Translations under genes and position numbers: made by a program
Source of the DNA: Kudoa neothunni
Taxonomy: Eukaryota > Cnidaria
Direction: 5' to 3'
Length of the DNA stretch: 64,000 bases
Assembly (NCBI GenBank): GCA_964304625.1
Contig: OZ199838.1
Location: forward strand, 9,796,001-9,860,000
Notes under the pieces: generated by a model
Told to the model about the DNA's origin: nothing
Databases searched by the model: none
What the model saw: only the letters and a program-made list of their open reading frames with translations
In this document: piece after piece, positions 34,438 through 47,269 of the stretch
How the letters are laid out: each line of letters opens with the position of its first letter
Numbering within the stretch: the stretch's first letter is position 1

Positions 34438-37400
34438 AATTATTGTATTTGTGTATGTTTTTTAGTATGTTTTAAGACTTGTTTTTATTTATGTAATTTA
34501 TCCGGTGTATATCGATGTCTTATGTTGCCAGTGTACAACTAAGCTCTATTATAGCTAACTTAAAATGCATCTTTTTTTTTTGTTTGGTTATAATATAATT
34601 GAATGAGGATATGATACTTTTATTATTATTAATATTATATCAAAACAACAAATTTAAATATTTTTTTTGTAATTTCTGATGAACTACTTATCTAAATCTA
34701 TCCTCCGGATATGACCACACATCCGATATACGCTAATTAAGCATAAATTATCCTAACTAACGCATTTTTTAAAATTCTAAAAATATTTATTTTATCCTTT
34801 GAATATATTTAACCTACTGTTTTAACCTTTTGAACCCCAATGTTGCCCAATGGCAACATTTTAATTACATTTTTTAAATATATCTTTATCATAATAATAG
34901 ATTTAAGGTTTATTTTATAAAAATGAATTATAAAAACTTGTATGTTTTATATCAAGAGCAATATAGATAAATATCAAACTCTACGGTAAATATAAAAAAG
35001 GTTAAAAGTATCATGCAATTGAGCTTAGAATTTAAAGGTTTCAGTAAAATTAAAAAATATACGAATATACTATTAAATAAGTTTATTCTAAAAATGAACC
35101 TAAACAGAAAATATGTTTTGATATGTATACTATAGGGACAGATTAATCCTTGTTGTCACACGGCAACGTTCAACCCTCAATTTAAGTGTGTTTATATTCT
35201 TTTGAATGGATCCTGACTAGATTGGAGGGGGGGGGGGGGGAGGAATAAACAAAACAGGCTTTTAAAAAAATCATATTATCACCATATGGGCACATATCAG
35301 ATGTTGGACTGGAATCGGATTCCATTTTGTATAGTCAATATTATGGTATTGTATCCGAATACAGTTTTAGTGATGGCAGTAAGGTGACTATCGTTTAAAT
35401 TAGACATCGAATGCAAAAAATTAAATAAATAATGATATTGAAACAACTAGTATTTTTGAACAAGTTGAAGATATTATATTCGGATGTTTTACTTATTTCA
35501 ACCGATTCTTCAATGATAGATTATTTGAACATATTTGCATTAAGTGTAATGTCCATTTGTGCCTCAATAAAAACAGAAACTGCTTTGTGGACTATCGAAA
35601 TTGTAATAAATAATTTAATATTTCATTTCTTATGGTAGAAGAGTAATTTCATGGTTAAAAATAAAATACAAAAAAACAAACTCATGCGCGCTCCCGCATA
35701 TTGAAATAAACCGCGTCCCAATGTTGCCATTTGGCACCGTGTGTGTATCTTTTTAATTTTTGAAATGATTGCTCCAATTTTTGGATATTTTATATAAAAT
35801 TATTTAAAATTAAACATAATAAGCAAACAAATTTTTTTCATTCCCTGAATTAAATTCGGTAAATCTCCCACTCATTATCAAATTGCGCATATATGCCAAA
35901 ATATAAACTTCTCATTAATATATCTATATTTATTAAATTCCAATTAAAAATAACATAGTTTAACTTAATTATAATTTTTCCCTAGTACTCACTTTAAAAC
36001 GCTGAATGATTTACATATCAAGATATAGAGAGGGCCCCTATTTTAGGGCTCGTCGGATTTTACAAAGTATAGTACAACCTCGGAATTCGACTATAACCCG
36101 TTCTAGAAGTGTGCTCCGACTCCGAATAATTTTACCCATGCTAAATAATGAAAATTAATTTAATCCTTTACCGCGCATCAAATAAATGATTATTATTCTT
36201 ATTCTTATTTATGAAAAAATGCAAGTCTTGTGTTTATAAAATATAACAAATAAATACAAAATATAATAATAAAAATGAGATAAAGGATAAATATTTGTTG
36301 GTTGTCGTAAGATAGACTATAAAGTTCATCTTTCGATGACGGTTTCACATTGTGATTTAACGACTCTTTTTCTAGAATTTATTTTCTTCTCTGTTTTTGC
36401 TCCAACTGGATTTGTTCTGAATACCCTTTCTATATGTGTTTGAACTCAAAAGTGTTTCTGACTCCAAATTTTGGGTCGAATTCCGAAGTTGCATTGCACT
36501 TTACATAAACCACTGAATGTAGCTTTATAAAGCTTCTCTCGTGTGCTTTAAAATTATACTTTTTAAGCCATACATGGTTTAAATTAAAAAATCAAACATA
36601 AATAATCATTGAATATATTATTATATACAATACTTAATTCAAAATAGAATTTTTGTTTTAATTTATATAATTTTTATATCAAATATGAAGTATTCTTTAG
36701 TTTCAATGAAGATTACAGTCAGTGACCGATTTAATACGTTCTTAAATCGTTCACTTTGCATAGATTAATATAAAGTAGATATGTAATATTTTTTTAATAT
36801 ATTTGTTCAGAAATTTCGATCGAAATAATTTATTAAGATTAACAAATTTCCCACATTAATAATCACGTGATTTGTCGGTTGCATGCACTTTTACTTGATA
36901 AATTTTTGGGAGAAATGGATAGAGCAACTTTAATTGTAAACAAAATTTAACTCAATAACAATGAGATTAAAAAATACAACGATATAATTGAGCATCATCC
37001 ATCAATTACACGCCAAATTTCCTACTATAAAGCACTTTAACATATTCCACATATCTAACCCTAATCAGATCTTAATAAACTAGATTGAAATTATTAAAAT
37101 ATAAAAACAAAACCATTTATTTGTCATATCTCCTTATTTTATTCAACGAAATTAAAACAATGTTTAATTCTTGACGAAAAATTTGATCAAGTTCGTGGCA
37201 TTAAGGGAAGATATACGACAGCGTTTCCCTATGGAGGGTTCTGGAAGCGATTCTAGGAGGTTGAGGAAAACATGTTGGTGAGGGCGACGATTATTTTTGA
37301 GATTACCTAAATTAAATTTAAAAAAATAATATATTTAGAAATAAATAAAAGAATACGTCCTGTGGAATTTTTCTTGATCTTTATTTCATCATTAACTATA

Positions 37401-38727
37401 ATTAAACGAAAAGAGTCAATAAAAAACATTTATTTGACAAAATGTCTTCATAAATTTTAATAAAATCATAATTCAAACAAAACCGGAAAATTGTGCCATC
37501 TCATGTTTTCCCAATAACCCATAACTCATATTTTTCATTAGATATGACAAATAAAACATTACTGAAGTTAATGAAGTTTTCAATATGGTTAGTTCTGATA
37601 AATAAGCATATATACACAGGTTTAGAAATTGTTTAAATCCAGTAAGTAATCATTATCTCTCGCTGTCAAGAAAAGCGTCACTTTGACGCTAATATCAATA
37701 AAAAAGAACAAAAAAATATTTGACTCTTATTACAAATTTATAATTTATATTGTGTTGTTTTTACTTGTTATTAACACTTTTATTTATAATAAATGCATCT
37801 TTTATTAAGACATAAGTGACGCTTAACGCAAGATTAGTCAATAATTATGCTCAAAATCCATTTTTTGGTTAGTTTTAGGTATAGAGGTACATAGCCATCT
37901 TCGTGCGTAGTAATGGGTGTAAAACTCAAAACCAATAATGAATAATGAAGCGTTGCCTTATTGTATATAGATCGGCAAATTATTTTCTCTCTATCAATAT
38001 AGAAAACACAAAATTTTGATCTAATAAATATCTCAGTTTCTTGGTACCGAATAGACATTCATTCGTAAAAATGGTATTAGTTTCTCATTGATATTAAGAT
38101 TTTGCTTACTATTGTCAAATAATGTAAGAGTCTGCAGCGTAGAGTTTGCGAAAAAATCAATGATCAGTTATATATTTTGTTGAACCACACAAGGATTTTC
38201 TCTCCATTTTTGCAAGTGCTAAAAACGTTGCTTACAGGTTCTTTTGATCTTTAATAACATCAATGAATGTGCCTTATACTGTCAAGCTCCTACGGTTGCA
38301 TCTCAATAAGAAAAAATTCGTACGGATGTACCTTTCGCAAGAACACAAATCGATGGTTGCCAAGCCTGGGAATCTCGTCTTCATTTATAATGTTCAAAAA
38401 AATTCAGTCTAATGGCTGATTGTTCTGTAAACGATAGCTCTCTTATTTACGAGTTATTTTTATAGAATAGTATTTCCTTACAAAAATATAATTGGGCTCC
38501 CCTATATTAGAAAATGCATGCCGAAGATTTGTTATTTCGTCTTCAAAATCAAGATACACTTATCAAGTGAATTTATTGAATAAAAACGATTTCACAACAT
38601 TAGTTTAGATGTAATGCTCATACACCAAACTCGGGTGGTGGATGGTGACTCAGCTAATCCTTCGCTGATTGTCACACAGTAAGCATCTTTCAGCAGCAGC
38701 TGCGCACATCTTTTGTTTTTTGGGATA
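34438..38727. other. Long AT-rich intergenic region
   Basis: Starts with the PPIE 3' region. It holds a TTAA-flanked candidate MITE (34826-35181), a further copy of its GTTGCC/GGCAAC-type motif near 35720, a run of 14 G at 35227-35240, and AT-rich DNA up to the secreted cyclophilin. Short frames at 35432-35638 and 37834-38058 have no recognisable similarity. Confidence 0.45.
34826..35181. mobile_element. Candidate piggyBac-type MITE
   Basis: 356 bp flanked by TTAA on each side (34822-34825 and 35182-35185). The left end holds GAACCCCAATGTTGCCC and a GTTGCC(c)aatGGCAAC palindrome; the right end, inverted, gives GAGGGTTGAACGTTGCC. The ends match only partly, so this is a suggestion. Confidence 0.35.
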
Positions 38728-39321
38728 ATGTTGTTACTTTTAACCTTGTTGTTAGCTGTGAACGAAGTTAGAAACGTCGAAGTTGGTGATAGTTTGTTCA
38801 AAGATGGGCATTTAGATATTCCCTACAAAAATGTTACCATCACAATGAAAGTCTCAATAGGTGACCACTACACCGGCACAATGAAATTTCTATTGAGAGG
38901 CGATATTGTACCGAAAACCGTTATCAACTTTGTGCAGCTGTGTACTCATGAACAGGGATTCGGATTCAAGAAAAGCACATTCCATCGGGTGATTCCTGGA
39001 TTCATGGCTCAAGGTGGCGATTTTACCAATCACAACGGAAGTGGTGGAAAATCGATCTATGGTGCAAGATTCAAGGATGAAAATTTTATTCTGAGACACA
39101 CCACCGGTGGGGTTTTGTCGATGGCCAACGCCGGTCCCGACACGAACGGATCCCAATTTTTTATAACCTTTGTGACAACGCCTTGGTTGGATGACAGGCA
39201 TGTAGTTTTTGGTAACCTGGTTGAAGGTGAGGATGTATTGAAAAAAATCGAATCCTACGGATCAGCCAGTGGAAAAACCACCGAAAAAATAATTTTTGAA
39301 GATTGTTCCATGGACCAATAG
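38728..39321 (+). CDS. Secreted/ER cyclophilin (PPIB-like)
   Basis: A 197-aa cyclophilin with a signal peptide ([14 protein letters not shown]). The ATG at 38728 is preferred over the longer frame, which opens with TTG. The isomerase domain fills the rest: [15 protein letters not shown] with catalytic Arg, [17 protein letters not shown], and the conserved Trp in [11 protein letters not shown]. It ends CSMDQ, without a KDEL-type retention signal, so it may be secreted like vertebrate PPIB. A polyadenylation signal AATAAA lies at 39401-39406. It is a different gene from PPIE: no RRM, and closer to the B/ER class. Its function would be folding of secreted proteins or extracellular signalling; the first is family knowledge, the second inference. 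Confidence 0.93.
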   Translation: MLLLLTLLLAVNEVRNVEVGDSLFKDGHLDIPYKNVTITMKVSIGDHYTGTMKFLLRGDIVPKTVINFVQLCTHEQGFGFKKSTFHRVIPGFMAQGGDFTNHNGSGGKSIYGARFKDENFILRHTTGGVLSMANAGPDTNGSQFFITFVTTPWLDDRHVVFGNLVEGEDVLKKIESYGSASGKTTEKIIFEDCSMDQ

Positions 39322-39913
39322 TTAACCGAACTATCTGTTTGGTAGTTTTAACTTTCTGTCCTAAAAATTGGCATAGTGTTTGTTTTTTGCCTATTTATTT
39401 AATAAAGGTGTATTTTTTTATTTTGGTCGGTTTTTGTTATTGTTGATAATAAACAAATATTAAATGGATTGTTTATGTTGTCCATCTGGCGATTAGAGCA
39501 TTTATGATAATTTATCTGAAAGAAAGGTATAATTACATCCAAATTTGCGCTCACAGTTATTATTTTTTGCAGTCAGTGTTTGGATTGATTGGAGAATCTC
39601 AACCTTTAAAAATCCAATTGCATCTGATGTGACCGTTCCTCTTTGTATAAAAAGAGTATACTTTATATGGTTATAGGTAAACAGGTGACAATTAGAACTC
39701 TATAGACTAATTATCATAACAAATACTGTATAAAATGTAGTAAGTTTATTAGGTTCATTTGAGACAGAAAGGGAGCCATGGTAGCAAAAATTAACCAAAT
39801 CAGAGGGTTGAAAAACAGCTAAAAGCGGACATGGATACGATTAAAGTTATTAGACCTACAATTAGTATATTCTGGCTGAAAAATAGAAGCAGACTCTATA
39901 AAAAAATTTTCCG

Positions 39914-40696
39914 ATGAATTATGGTCAGTTATTGGTAATTGTGCTGGAAGCCGAAATTTATTATATTTTAATCGTACTCCCATTTCGAAAAGTGGATTGT
40001 CCATCAATAGAGAATCATTCAAAACTTGGTCAAATGAAGTCATTGAGGAAATTATCCACTGACAAAGTGTCCCATTCAAAGTTGTATGATATGCTTGGAA
40101 AATTGCCTCTAAACTATATTGTGTATCCAACAATGCCCTACTTTATAAACCCGCTTGATAAAAAAAATCTTACAAAGAAGGCGAGGAACTTTTATCGCGC
40201 CGAGATGGAAAGCCAATATTGTCAGTCAACTCAATATGAACCCTCTTTTATGTTTCTAAAAATGTGTCATCAACTATTCAATATAAACATCAGAAATAAA
40301 AGAACCAGTGCTTGTAACGGGATATTACCGATTGAAAAAATGGATGTATTCGTGGATGAAATTGCATGTTCACTCAAAGATATTCATTCTCTCCTGTTGG
40401 CAATCAACTTCAATCTATCCAACACCAATTATGACAGACAAGAAATGCTAAACAAAAAACTAACCACTTGCCCAATAACCTACCACTGGATAGACTATGG
40501 AGCCAACCAAATCCCTCGCTATATTTTGCAAGGTTTCTGCGATAGAGTCATATTTAACCACACCAAATGTGTACCTTGTCAAACTCACAAGTATTACGTC
40601 AAGAGATGGTTCTGTAAGTCCACAAATGTAGATAGTTGTTCTTGGTTTACTTCCATCCATCATTTGTTGATCAGATGCACTCCCATCAATACATAA
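39914..40696 (+). CDS. Noggin-like secreted protein (putative BMP antagonist)
   Basis: A 260-aa frame. Its C-terminal third matches the noggin cystine-knot domain: CPITYHWIDYG, then PRYILQGFC, then a Cys pair (CVPC), then YVKRWFC, CSW, and a final Cys, aligning with CPVLY-W-D-G, PRY-GSC, LRWRC and CGW of noggins. The middle region PYFINPLDKKNL resembles the DPIFDPKEKDLN segment of noggin that contacts BMP. The N-terminus (LLVIVLEAEIYYILIVLPF) is hydrophobic and may be a signal peptide, though longer and less clean than usual. Compared with vertebrate noggin the terminal Cys-x-Cys pair is absent and Cys spacing in the knot differs. Noggins bind BMP ligands outside the cell and block receptor contact. 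Activity here is inference; the family call is strong for the C-terminal domain. It lies 592 bp after the secreted cyclophilin on the same strand. Confidence 0.75.
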   Translation: MNYGQLLVIVLEAEIYYILIVLPFRKVDCPSIENHSKLGQMKSLRKLSTDKVSHSKLYDMLGKLPLNYIVYPTMPYFINPLDKKNLTKKARNFYRAEMESQYCQSTQYEPSFMFLKMCHQLFNINIRNKRTSACNGILPIEKMDVFVDEIACSLKDIHSLLLAINFNLSNTNYDRQEMLNKKLTTCPITYHWIDYGANQIPRYILQGFCDRVIFNHTKCVPCQTHKYYVKRWFCKSTNVDSCSWFTSIHHLLIRCTPINT

Positions 40697-41790
40697 CAAA
40701 ACCCTAATATGATCTAGTGTGTAGCTTTATAATGGTGTAGTGTTTGTGTCATGTTTTTAAAATTGGTATGTCGCAGAGTTTGATATTGAATTATTAAACT
40801 AAATAACGAATTTTATATTAATTGACCTATACTGCATCAATTGTTAATTTCTAAATTAATGGAATTTGTTTATTTTCCTACAATGATTACTTTTTAGAAG
40901 GATAATACAGTAGGTAGTCAACGGTATGCAATCTCATTAATACGCTGTATTCATAGTTTATATCAAGTGTTAAATTTTAGATATTTTTTATGATTATAAT
41001 AATTTAATGTTTTCCAGTATGTTTTATTAATCCTCGGAAGACGGAACTCGAAAAACTTACGCGTGTGCCGGAGGGGCAACCTAAGGTACACCAGAGATTG
41101 TTCAACTTAATTCGCTCGAAGGGACAAAAAATTTGTATATGTGGTTATTACTTAATTTAAAATAAAAGTAACCGCCTACAATATAAAAATATTTAAACCA
41201 GCTAGGAAATAAATAAAAGCAATTCGTGGTCATCACTTTTAAGAAAAAAAGCGAGAATAAACAGGAAATTCCTCTAAAATATAGGTTATGTTTGTATAAA
41301 GCTATTAAGTAACTATTCGAAAGCTCAATGTTGATATTCATGTGGATTTGTCATCTGAAAGGAACAACCGACAAAACCAGCCACAACAAAGATATCCGAA
41401 AATTTTCGTTAACCTCATTTTGCGATCGTGATATTCATAAGCAGCGATATTTCCTTCCCTTTAAACAACCACCAGTTTTGTTATAATTTTTATTCTATGG
41501 TAAAAATAATGGCTGATGTGAAAAGGAAAACCCGGCTGGAACAAAACTAAATATTAATCGACCTATACTTTCAAAATTAATATACTATTAAGATCGTTCG
41601 TGTCTTACAATAATCTCAGCATAATTTGCAAACATGTCGAATTCTTCTGGTAGAAAATAAAATCAAAACTTAGTCATACTCTTATTCCTTTTATTCATTT
41701 AAAAAATTAAATTTACAATAAATATAGGAGATTCAAAGGCCTTTAAACACTAAATACTATTTGTTTGGTTTTGAAAAAGTAGTCTATAAT
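40697..41790. other. AT-rich intergenic DNA
   Basis: 3' of the noggin-like gene; no further coding region recognised. Confidence 0.5.
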
Positions 41791-41798
41791 ATTATAAC

Positions 41799-43749
41799 TG
41801 GGGTTGGAAATTTTCGATTTAAATCGATTTTCGTCGATTTATAAACCGTCGAATTTGCAAAAATGGGAAGGAAACGACGTGGAATAACCAATTATTTAAT
41901 GGAATGGAGTGATTTAGAAGCTGCTGGTGATGTACTAATATGTAGATATTGCAAAGTGTTGATACCTACGAAACAAAATAGAATACAGGAGCACGTTAAT
42001 TCTCAAAAACATTGTTCTATGGAGTCGAATTTGTCGAAAATAAACCCTCTAGCTAATATATTTTATCGAGACGCGACGAATTCAAATAAAATAGAAATAG
42101 ATATGGTTAAAATAGTTTGCTTTTGATGACCTCCCATTTTCTTCGATTAATAAAATAAAGAAAGCAATCCAAGGAAATTTATTTCTACGTATTGTCCTGC
42201 GTCACGGTCGCTACCTGAAGGGAAATATTTAGTTGAAAAGCATCTTCCAACGATACATAAGGAAGCCGTGGCCACTATTAAACTAATGATGTCTGATTTA
42301 CATTGTAGTTTAATAATTGACGAGTCCCCCAGATGCTAAAAACCGACCAATTTTTAACACTTTGGCCTACTTCCGTGATAGTTCCTCAGATAGACGCAAA
42401 ACTATTATGTTAGATTCTTCGAGACTTATACAATGTAATTCTGTTATTGTTGCTGGCCATTTGTCTGAAATTCCAAAATGATATGATTTAGATTGGAAAA
42501 ATTGTATCGCCATTATTTCTGACTCGGCATCTTACATGCAAAAATATTATATCGAATTAAAAATTATGTATCCTCATACCACCAGAATCTCTTGCTTTTC
42601 ACATATTATTCATGGAGCTATTCAAGAAGCTGTTGACCTTTACTTTAAGGATGTTAGAAATTTTTGCATGAAATTTTCATCCCTGCTGTCAAAAAATAGG
42701 AAAGCGAAACACTCTTTTTTGATACACCTTAAAAATAATAATTGCAATAGTTTCAAAGAAATTCCGAAAGTATTAGATGCACGGTGGTATAGTTTCTTTA
42801 ATTGTATAAAGCAAGTGAAGGAGTATTACCCAACAGTTGTCGACTTTTTAAAAGATGTAAAAAGGAGATAAATTTGGAACAAAACTTAATGAATTTTTAA
42901 AAACAGAAGCAGTTGACCCTTAATGCTTTTTACTTTTCTTTAAATATTTTAATCGATGGACTTGATCCATTATTTGATTTTTCAAAAATAATTGAAACCG
43001 AAGAGAATTGTATCTCGAAAATTTGTGACTGGATAAAGATTAACTTTGGAATCGACAAGAACTATTTACTAAAAAATCACAAGGACATTATCGGTCTCGT
43101 TCCATTTCAATGTAGAAGTAGTCTTCTACTTAAATGTGAACATTTATGCGACATTATTAATGAGCTAAAATGTTCAATATCTAAAAATCTAAATGAGTGT
43201 TTACCCTCAAATACATTTTTTGAAACTGTGAAAAATCCTCGATTCAAACGATATAATTTCAATTGAACATTCGAATGTTGATGATCTTTGTTACTTTTTA
43301 CAGATTGAAGACAGGCAACAACTTAAGAATGAATTCGATTTGTTATGTAAAGAGGCAAAAGATTTAACAAAGATCAGCCGATCCTAACTTTTTGAAAAAC
43401 GCGATCAAATGTTTTTACCTCAACTTTCAATACTTTGTCAAGATATATTGACCCTGCCAGTGTCATAAATCAATGTTGAAAGGAGTTTCTCAAAACTCCG
43501 ATACGTTTTCGGAAAAGAAAGAATAAATATAGGTGATGATCGCCTTACAATGTTGGCGATGCTAAATTTCAATGGTCCATTATAATTATTTTAATTCACG
43601 ATTGTCGAATCTATTTTGTTTTCTTTTTATTTAGTGTTTTTCTTTCTTTAAATAAAAGTAGATAAAAATCGAATTTGAAAAAAGTTTTATTTTGATCGAT
43701 AAATACCGTCGATTTACAGAAAAGTAAACGTCGAAAATTTCCAACCCTA
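41799..43749 (+). mobile_element. hAT DNA transposon with perfect 8-bp target duplication
   Basis: Inverted ends TGGGGTTGGAAATTTTCGA (left) and, from the right, TAGGGTTGGAAATTTTCGA, flanked by the identical octamer ATTATAAC at 41791-41798 and 43750-43757. Both subterminal regions also carry cgtcgattta-type repeats (near 41836 and 43710). An 8-bp duplication and a short TIR are diagnostic of hAT. The element is 1951 bp and encodes a decayed transposase. Confidence 0.93.
41863..43586 (+). pseudogene. BED-finger hAT transposase, frameshifted
   Basis: The N-terminal zinc finger CRYCKVLIPTKQNRIQEH...H (41935-42015) is of the BED/CGGBP1 style. The first frame stops at 42126. Later frames hold ISDSASYMQKYY (about 42515) and SCFSHIIHGAIQ, the hAT RNase-H-like core, then CIKQVKEYYPTVVDFL. 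The C-terminal dimerisation region is seen at about 43425-43580 (LSILCQDILTLPVS, NVERSFSKLRYVF, then LTMLAMLNFNG). Several stops separate the parts. An intact relative presumably exists elsewhere in the genome. Confidence 0.8.
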
Positions 43750-43757
43750 ATTATAAC

Positions 43758-45124
43758 CTTAAGGGAAAAATTGTTTGTTAATTTAGTTTAAAGTTTATTT
43801 TGTATCAAAGATTAAATGGAAAATTATAGAGAAAATAAAAAGGTAAAAATAGGAATTTCGGAAAATAAAATAATTTGGGTTCCTAAAATACTCCCTCCGT
43901 TCTGTAAAGGTTAGACTATGAAATAGATAATGTACTTAAACTATGCGACTAACTGATAATACGTAACATTTTCGGTTAAACTATGTAGGATTTAACTGTT
44001 GTTTGTTGATGACGGGAATAACTTTAAAATTATTAGTTTAAAACTTTAAACAATAATGTTAAATGGAAGGAATTATTTCAGTATGTAGTTTGAGGTGGAA
44101 AAATAGCTAACATGACATTTTTTGATATACGCTGTATTCAAATAAAATATATTTAAAAATTTTTAAAGTTGTATACTTCACAAAAAGAGGAGGAAAACAC
44201 TTTGAAATAAAATAATTTACCAGTTTATTAGAGCTTATGGTTGGGTGATTTGATGAAGTTGAAAATTAAATCTAATTTCAGTTAATAAAATAATTATTAG
44301 AAACGAATTAGCTAATACAGTAGGTATTAACTCAATTATTTTCTGGGATGGTTCAATAGTTATAAAAATGAATCAGATAGGTAATCTTCTGATGTTGGTT
44401 TAATAAATTAGCTAATGAATGCCTTATCTGATTTATAAAGTCGTTTAAACTTTAGTAAATCTTTATATACAATTAAGACGAGCCCATCTAATTTTATCTG
44501 AATTGATGTGGAAAATATCAACATCCGAATAAATTATTTTTTATTTAAAACCGTGTTTATACTAATATATATATATATATATATATATAGAAAAGGAAAG
44601 CTTCAAGAATATGAGCATATTACTAGGGATTTATTTCTCTTAGAAAACCATGAACATGAGCCTACGATAAAAAATAAATATAAAAACCCAGCTGAATTTG
44701 AAATAATAAAATTCAACTTTACCTAGAAGAATAATGCAAAAATTCGTGGACGATAGAGAAAAGTTTTGAAGACTTAAATAAGTAACTATCAATTCCATGT
44801 AAATGTAAATGAAAATAAAATTAATTATATTTCTAGGCAAAATTAGTTGTCAAATAAAATTTATTTAAATGTATAATAAAATATTTCTTAAATACAGCGT
44901 TATAAATTTAATATGAATAAAATAATTTTAATTAATTTAAAGAATTAACCACTCACTCCATTTTTGCTTAATATAAAAAATATTGTTATAACAAAAATAC
45001 TAGATTATTTTCAATCAAATAAATAAAATGTTGTATTTTATTTCTTCTAATTTAAAAAGTAACTCTAAAATTCGCACTTATAGTAAACAAAATATATAAA
45101 ACAAAAATGCGTGTACCACAACAA
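43758..45124. other. AT-rich DNA with a Stowaway-like end and an AT microsatellite
   Basis: Near 43887 the string tactccctccgttctgtaaa resembles the TIR of Stowaway-type (mariner) MITEs with a TA target; a convincing partner end is not found (a weak one near 44065-44085). A (TA)n microsatellite runs from about 44562 to 44588. No gene. Confidence 0.4.
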
Positions 45125-47269
45125 CCCTCTAAGAACTCAAAATTTTACATACACCAAATCATTTGGGGGTATAAATACATCCCATTTTTTGGATAAAATT
45201 AATAATTTGAGAAAATTTTAGATAATTCTATCGAATAAATTTTGTGTAATTAACCACAAACTGTTTATAATTGTTATTCGCGCACGCGCATAAAATTTAA
45301 GATGTCTATTTTGGCACATATTTTGAATATTTATTACATTTACCATCTTATTTTTTTCATCAAACTATGCTTAAGTTACAGTTAAATAATCAATGCACCT
45401 ATATATCAAAAAACACGTAAAGTACTCCTAAACGATAATAAAACAGAATGTTAATGATTCAAACATACCGTACAAATACATTTCGAGTAGAGCTTACAGC
45501 AAAGAGAAGAACAGATGTCACATCTTACTGTTGTTTTTTTGTCTTTTTTTCTTATACAAAATCGATATCTGGAATAATTGTTGTTGATTGATGAATCTCT
45601 GGATGTATTAACGGGTTAACTGTTATCACGTTTTGGTTTTTCATTGAAACTAATGGACTAGCTAACTGTTCAGCCATCATTTTTAGAAGATCCCTCCTCA
45701 CAAGATTTGGCGAATTAAATACGTTTTTGTAAATACAAAAAGCGTTGAAAAATGAAATGTCCAAAATACTATAAAAAACGACGAATGGCCAGCGATGTGT
45801 GATTCTTTTCACACTCACTGGTGCTAACAATTGAGAAGTCGTATCAACTCCACCTTTAATAACGTTATAATAAACTATAACGTCAGGTTTATGTGGTGGT
45901 TCTGTGGCTGTGTGAATGTTGGTCGTCGAAGAACAAAGCATATAGACTGGTTTATTTTTTCGCGGCAGGTATTTTAATATCATTTTTTGCCGTGAAAAAC
46001 AAATAAGGAAAAATTAATTGGGATATTTTTTATAGGTCACAAGTAGGGAGGGATGTCCCCTTTATTTGAACGCATCGTCCCAATTACCGTAATTCTTTTC
46101 TCGAGTAAATCGTCGATCAGCTCAACGGGGGTAAAAAAATTGTCACACACTAAATTCCTCCCTGAACCATGAAACGGTTCTAATAGCTGTAAAACAATAT
46201 TTTTACCAACTTTAACTGTTCTAACAGCTTCATTATTTCGTTTCCCCAAATACACACTTATGTTAGATGCATAGGTTGATTCAGGATCGACCAACAAAAA
46301 AAACTTTATTCCGTACTTGGCTGACTTCGACGGCATATACTGCTTGAATTTGCAGCTACCTCTGAAAGCAATAAGTTTCTCGTCGATGCAGAGACCTTCT
46401 AAAAGACGAAAGCTTCGGATGAGTAAATTATCCCAAATATTCCATATTTCGCGGATATGACAAAATTTATCGGGTTCCATGTCGTCAAAATGGAGAGATC
46501 GCATTATTTGCCAAAATCGATTCAAAGTAAATAAATTATGGTAAATCTTCCTCCCTTCATCTGGGTCAAATAGTTCCGAAATAGGTTCTTGATTATCCCC
46601 ATGAACGCCCATCAACAAAAGACATCCGATAAAGCAATCCAATTCTATTTGGTGTAACTCTGTCCACGCATTTCCGAAAATGTGTTCTCTGCATTGATTG
46701 ATGTATTTCAAAATAATGTCATACATTTATTCGTTAAAAAATACTCGAAACGAATCAGTTACATTATTTACATTTTGAGATATCCAAGGAGCAACACCGA
46801 AGCGATTATACATCGTGTTTTCGGCTGCTATTCTAGTGGGTAAGGGAGGTTAAGTCTCCCATAAAATTCCATTTTTATTCAAAAGTGAATTTATCTGGAT
46901 ATTTGAATCAACATCGTAACCATCTGATGAAATATCATCCGTAAGAAAATAATCATTGTCCGATGAATCAGTATCAGATCAGCTCCCACTATAATCATTC
47001 AGACTCGTTCGATAATAAATAGTTTCACACAAGCGCAAAAATAAATAAAAGATAAATTTTAATATTTTATATAGTTTTATCAAAAAAATGTGGGGTATAT
47101 TTGTATCCCAATTTTCGTTGGAAGGTATAATAAAGATAATTTTTTTCCTAATAATAAAAAAATATTTTTGCATTAGAAAGTCCTTTAAATGAATATTGAC
47201 ATTCTATGAGGTAAAAACTGAAGTCTAAAATCGTTTGGGATATAAATATACCCCATATTTTTTAGAGGG
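45125..47269 (-). mobile_element. piggyBac DNA transposon, decayed
   Basis: 2145 bp with ends CCCTCTAAGAAC (left) and, inverted from the right, CCCTCTAAAAAATATGGGG. Subterminal GGGGGTATAAATACATCCC (left) and GGGATATAAATATACCCC (right) are near-palindromes. The flanking tetramers (ACAA, TAAT) no longer read TTAA. It carries a piggyBac transposase pseudogene on the minus strand. Confidence 0.8.
45552..46990 (-). pseudogene. PiggyBac transposase (PGBD4-like), broken
   Basis: An acidic N-terminus (SDTDSSDNDYFLTDD, about 46930-46985) follows a stop; then TRIAAENTMYNRFGVAP with a stop just before, then a stop at 46727-46729 before the main frame. The main frame (46037-46726) holds the first and second catalytic Asp in LCIDEKLIAFRG and LVCDNFFTPVEL. 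After a frameshift around 45984-46036 the last frame (45552-45983) has the third Asp in VIKGGVDTTSQL and HRWPFVVFYSILDIS. The Cys-rich C-terminal finger is not seen. At least three disabling lesions. Target preference for TTAA is family knowledge. Confidence 0.88.

Noticed and set aside
37834-38058. 74-aa minus-strand frame
   Set aside because: No recognisable domain, no neighbouring exons with matching phase, and the length is expected by chance.
38713-38727. Upstream extension of the secreted cyclophilin
   Set aside because: The longer frame opens with TTG; the first ATG at 38728 already gives a good signal peptide.
44562-44588. (TA)n tract as a regulatory element
   Set aside because: An ordinary microsatellite in AT-rich DNA with no gene beside it.
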